DNA of 64,000 bases from Pseudomonas sp. Marseille-Q3773 (GTDB lineage Bacteria; Pseudomonadota; Gammaproteobacteria; Pseudomonadales; Pseudomonadaceae), in assembly GCF_916618955.1 (NCBI RefSeq), contig NZ_OU745390.1:248001-312000 (forward strand), read 5' to 3'. Both the position numbers and the translations under genes were made by a program. This document shows, piece by piece, positions 63,566-64,000 of the stretch. The notes below the pieces were generated by a model. The model saw only the letters and a program-made list of their open reading frames with translations, searched no databases and was not told the DNA's origin. Numbering within the stretch: position 1 is the stretch's first letter; every line of letters begins with the position of its first letter.

Positions 63566-64000
63566 ATGGAATACCCTGTTCTTTCCCATCACGGCGGTAC
63601 TCGCGGCGTCACCGGATCCTGCCACCAGTTGCACCTCGATCCGTCCACCAGCCTGCTGATCGACTGCGGCCTGGAGCAGGGCGCCGACGCAGCGTCCGGC
63701 GCGGAATCCGTGCCGCTCGGTGTCGATGTTCAGGGCATCCAGGCGCTGGTCATCACCCATGTTCATCTTGATCACGTAGGTCGCATTCCCGCATTGCTGG
63801 CGGCAGGCTACCGTGGCCCCATCCTGTGCAGCGAGCCGTCTGCCCGGTTGCTGCCACTGGTGCTGGAAGATGCCTACAAGCTCAGTATCAGCAGCGAGCC
63901 CGCGGAGGTTGCGCGCTACTCCGATGTCGTCCGCGAGCTGATCGCGCCCTTGCCTTTCGAACACTGGCACTCATTGGTCGAGCGTCCCGGCCTCAGCTGC
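63566..64000 (+). CDS. Metallo-beta-lactamase-fold hydrolase, N-terminal part
   Basis: The first 145 residues; the gene runs off the right edge. The fold start is MEYPVLSHHGGTRGVTGSCH (N-terminal strand and glycine loop), with LLIDCGLEQG. The metal motif THVHLDHVGR (HxHxDH) is at about residues 62-71. GTRGVTGSCH resembles the beta-CASP RNA-nuclease branch (CPSF-like), where a C-terminal RMMBL motif would be expected beyond the window. Function therefore uncertain. About 100 bp downstream of the LapA-like gene. Confidence 0.82.
   Translation, partial: MEYPVLSHHGGTRGVTGSCHQLHLDPSTSLLIDCGLEQGADAASGAESVPLGVDVQGIQALVITHVHLDHVGRIPALLAAGYRGPILCSEPSARLLPLVLEDAYKLSISSEPAEVARYSDVVRELIAPLPFEHWHSLVERPGLSC

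Overview
The window is a contiguous piece of a high-GC gammaproteobacterial chromosome. Gene content, gene order and the many palindromic REP elements of the GGAGCGGG...CCCGCGAA type point to a fluorescent Pseudomonas, most likely of the P. putida group. Recalled synteny supports this: prc/algO, apeB, rluA, minEDC, htrB, betX-yjcH-actP, rsmI, the NAGGN genes, mupP-ubiG-mtnA-gyrA-serC-pheA-tyrA/aroA-cmk-rpsA-ihfB. I could not search a database, so species identity is inference. I saw no tRNA, rRNA, IS element, prophage or CRISPR array. Most of the window is conserved core genome.

Layout. 1-3.5 kb: start of an EAL-type signalling gene, the periplasmic protease prc, and a quinone oxidoreductase. 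3.5-9.9 kb: an uptake cassette for an unknown, probably phosphorus-containing, organic substrate (binding protein, cytoplasmic NPP-like phosphodiesterase, two permeases, ATPase, HAD phosphatase) with a divergent HutC-type GntR regulator and two candidate operators. 9.9-19 kb: MscS channel, M18 aminopeptidase, RluA, MinCDE, lipid A acyltransferase and a patatin. 19-27 kb: an MlaA paralogue coupled to an alpha/beta hydrolase, a GH17-membrane fusion, a betaine/choline binding protein, and the acetate permease pair yjcH-actP. 27-35.5 kb: an SDR, the CsrA-family regulator rsmI, yheU, the three-gene operon for the osmoprotectant N-acetylglutaminylglutamine amide, and mnmC. 35.6-47.6 kb: polyphosphate:AMP phosphotransferase, a DMT exporter, fumC, bolA, trhO with a CxxC thioredoxin-fold gene and an ABC exporter, and a GGDEF-EAL protein followed by a TenA/PqqC-like gene. 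47.7-61.6 kb: yciK-mupP-ubiG facing away from mtnA, then gyrA and the serC-pheA-tyrA/aroA-cmk-rpsA aromatic/translation cluster. 61.6-64 kb: an acyltransferase gene, ihfB, a LapA-like gene and the start of a metallo-beta-lactamase-fold gene. This is the border where Pseudomonas O-antigen loci usually begin.

How genes work together. The clearest functional modules are cell division site placement (MinCDE), envelope lipid handling (HtrB, patatin, MlaA-like), osmoprotection (NAGGN synthesis plus BetX), acetate uptake, peptidoglycan recycling (MupP), and aromatic amino acid and serine synthesis. The least understood module, and the best candidate for something new, is the 3.5-9.9 kb uptake cassette.

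Coordinates for start codons were chosen from Shine-Dalgarno spacing and family length, and often lie inside the longest open frame. Long open frames antisense to real genes are common here because of GC-skewed third positions, and have been left out.
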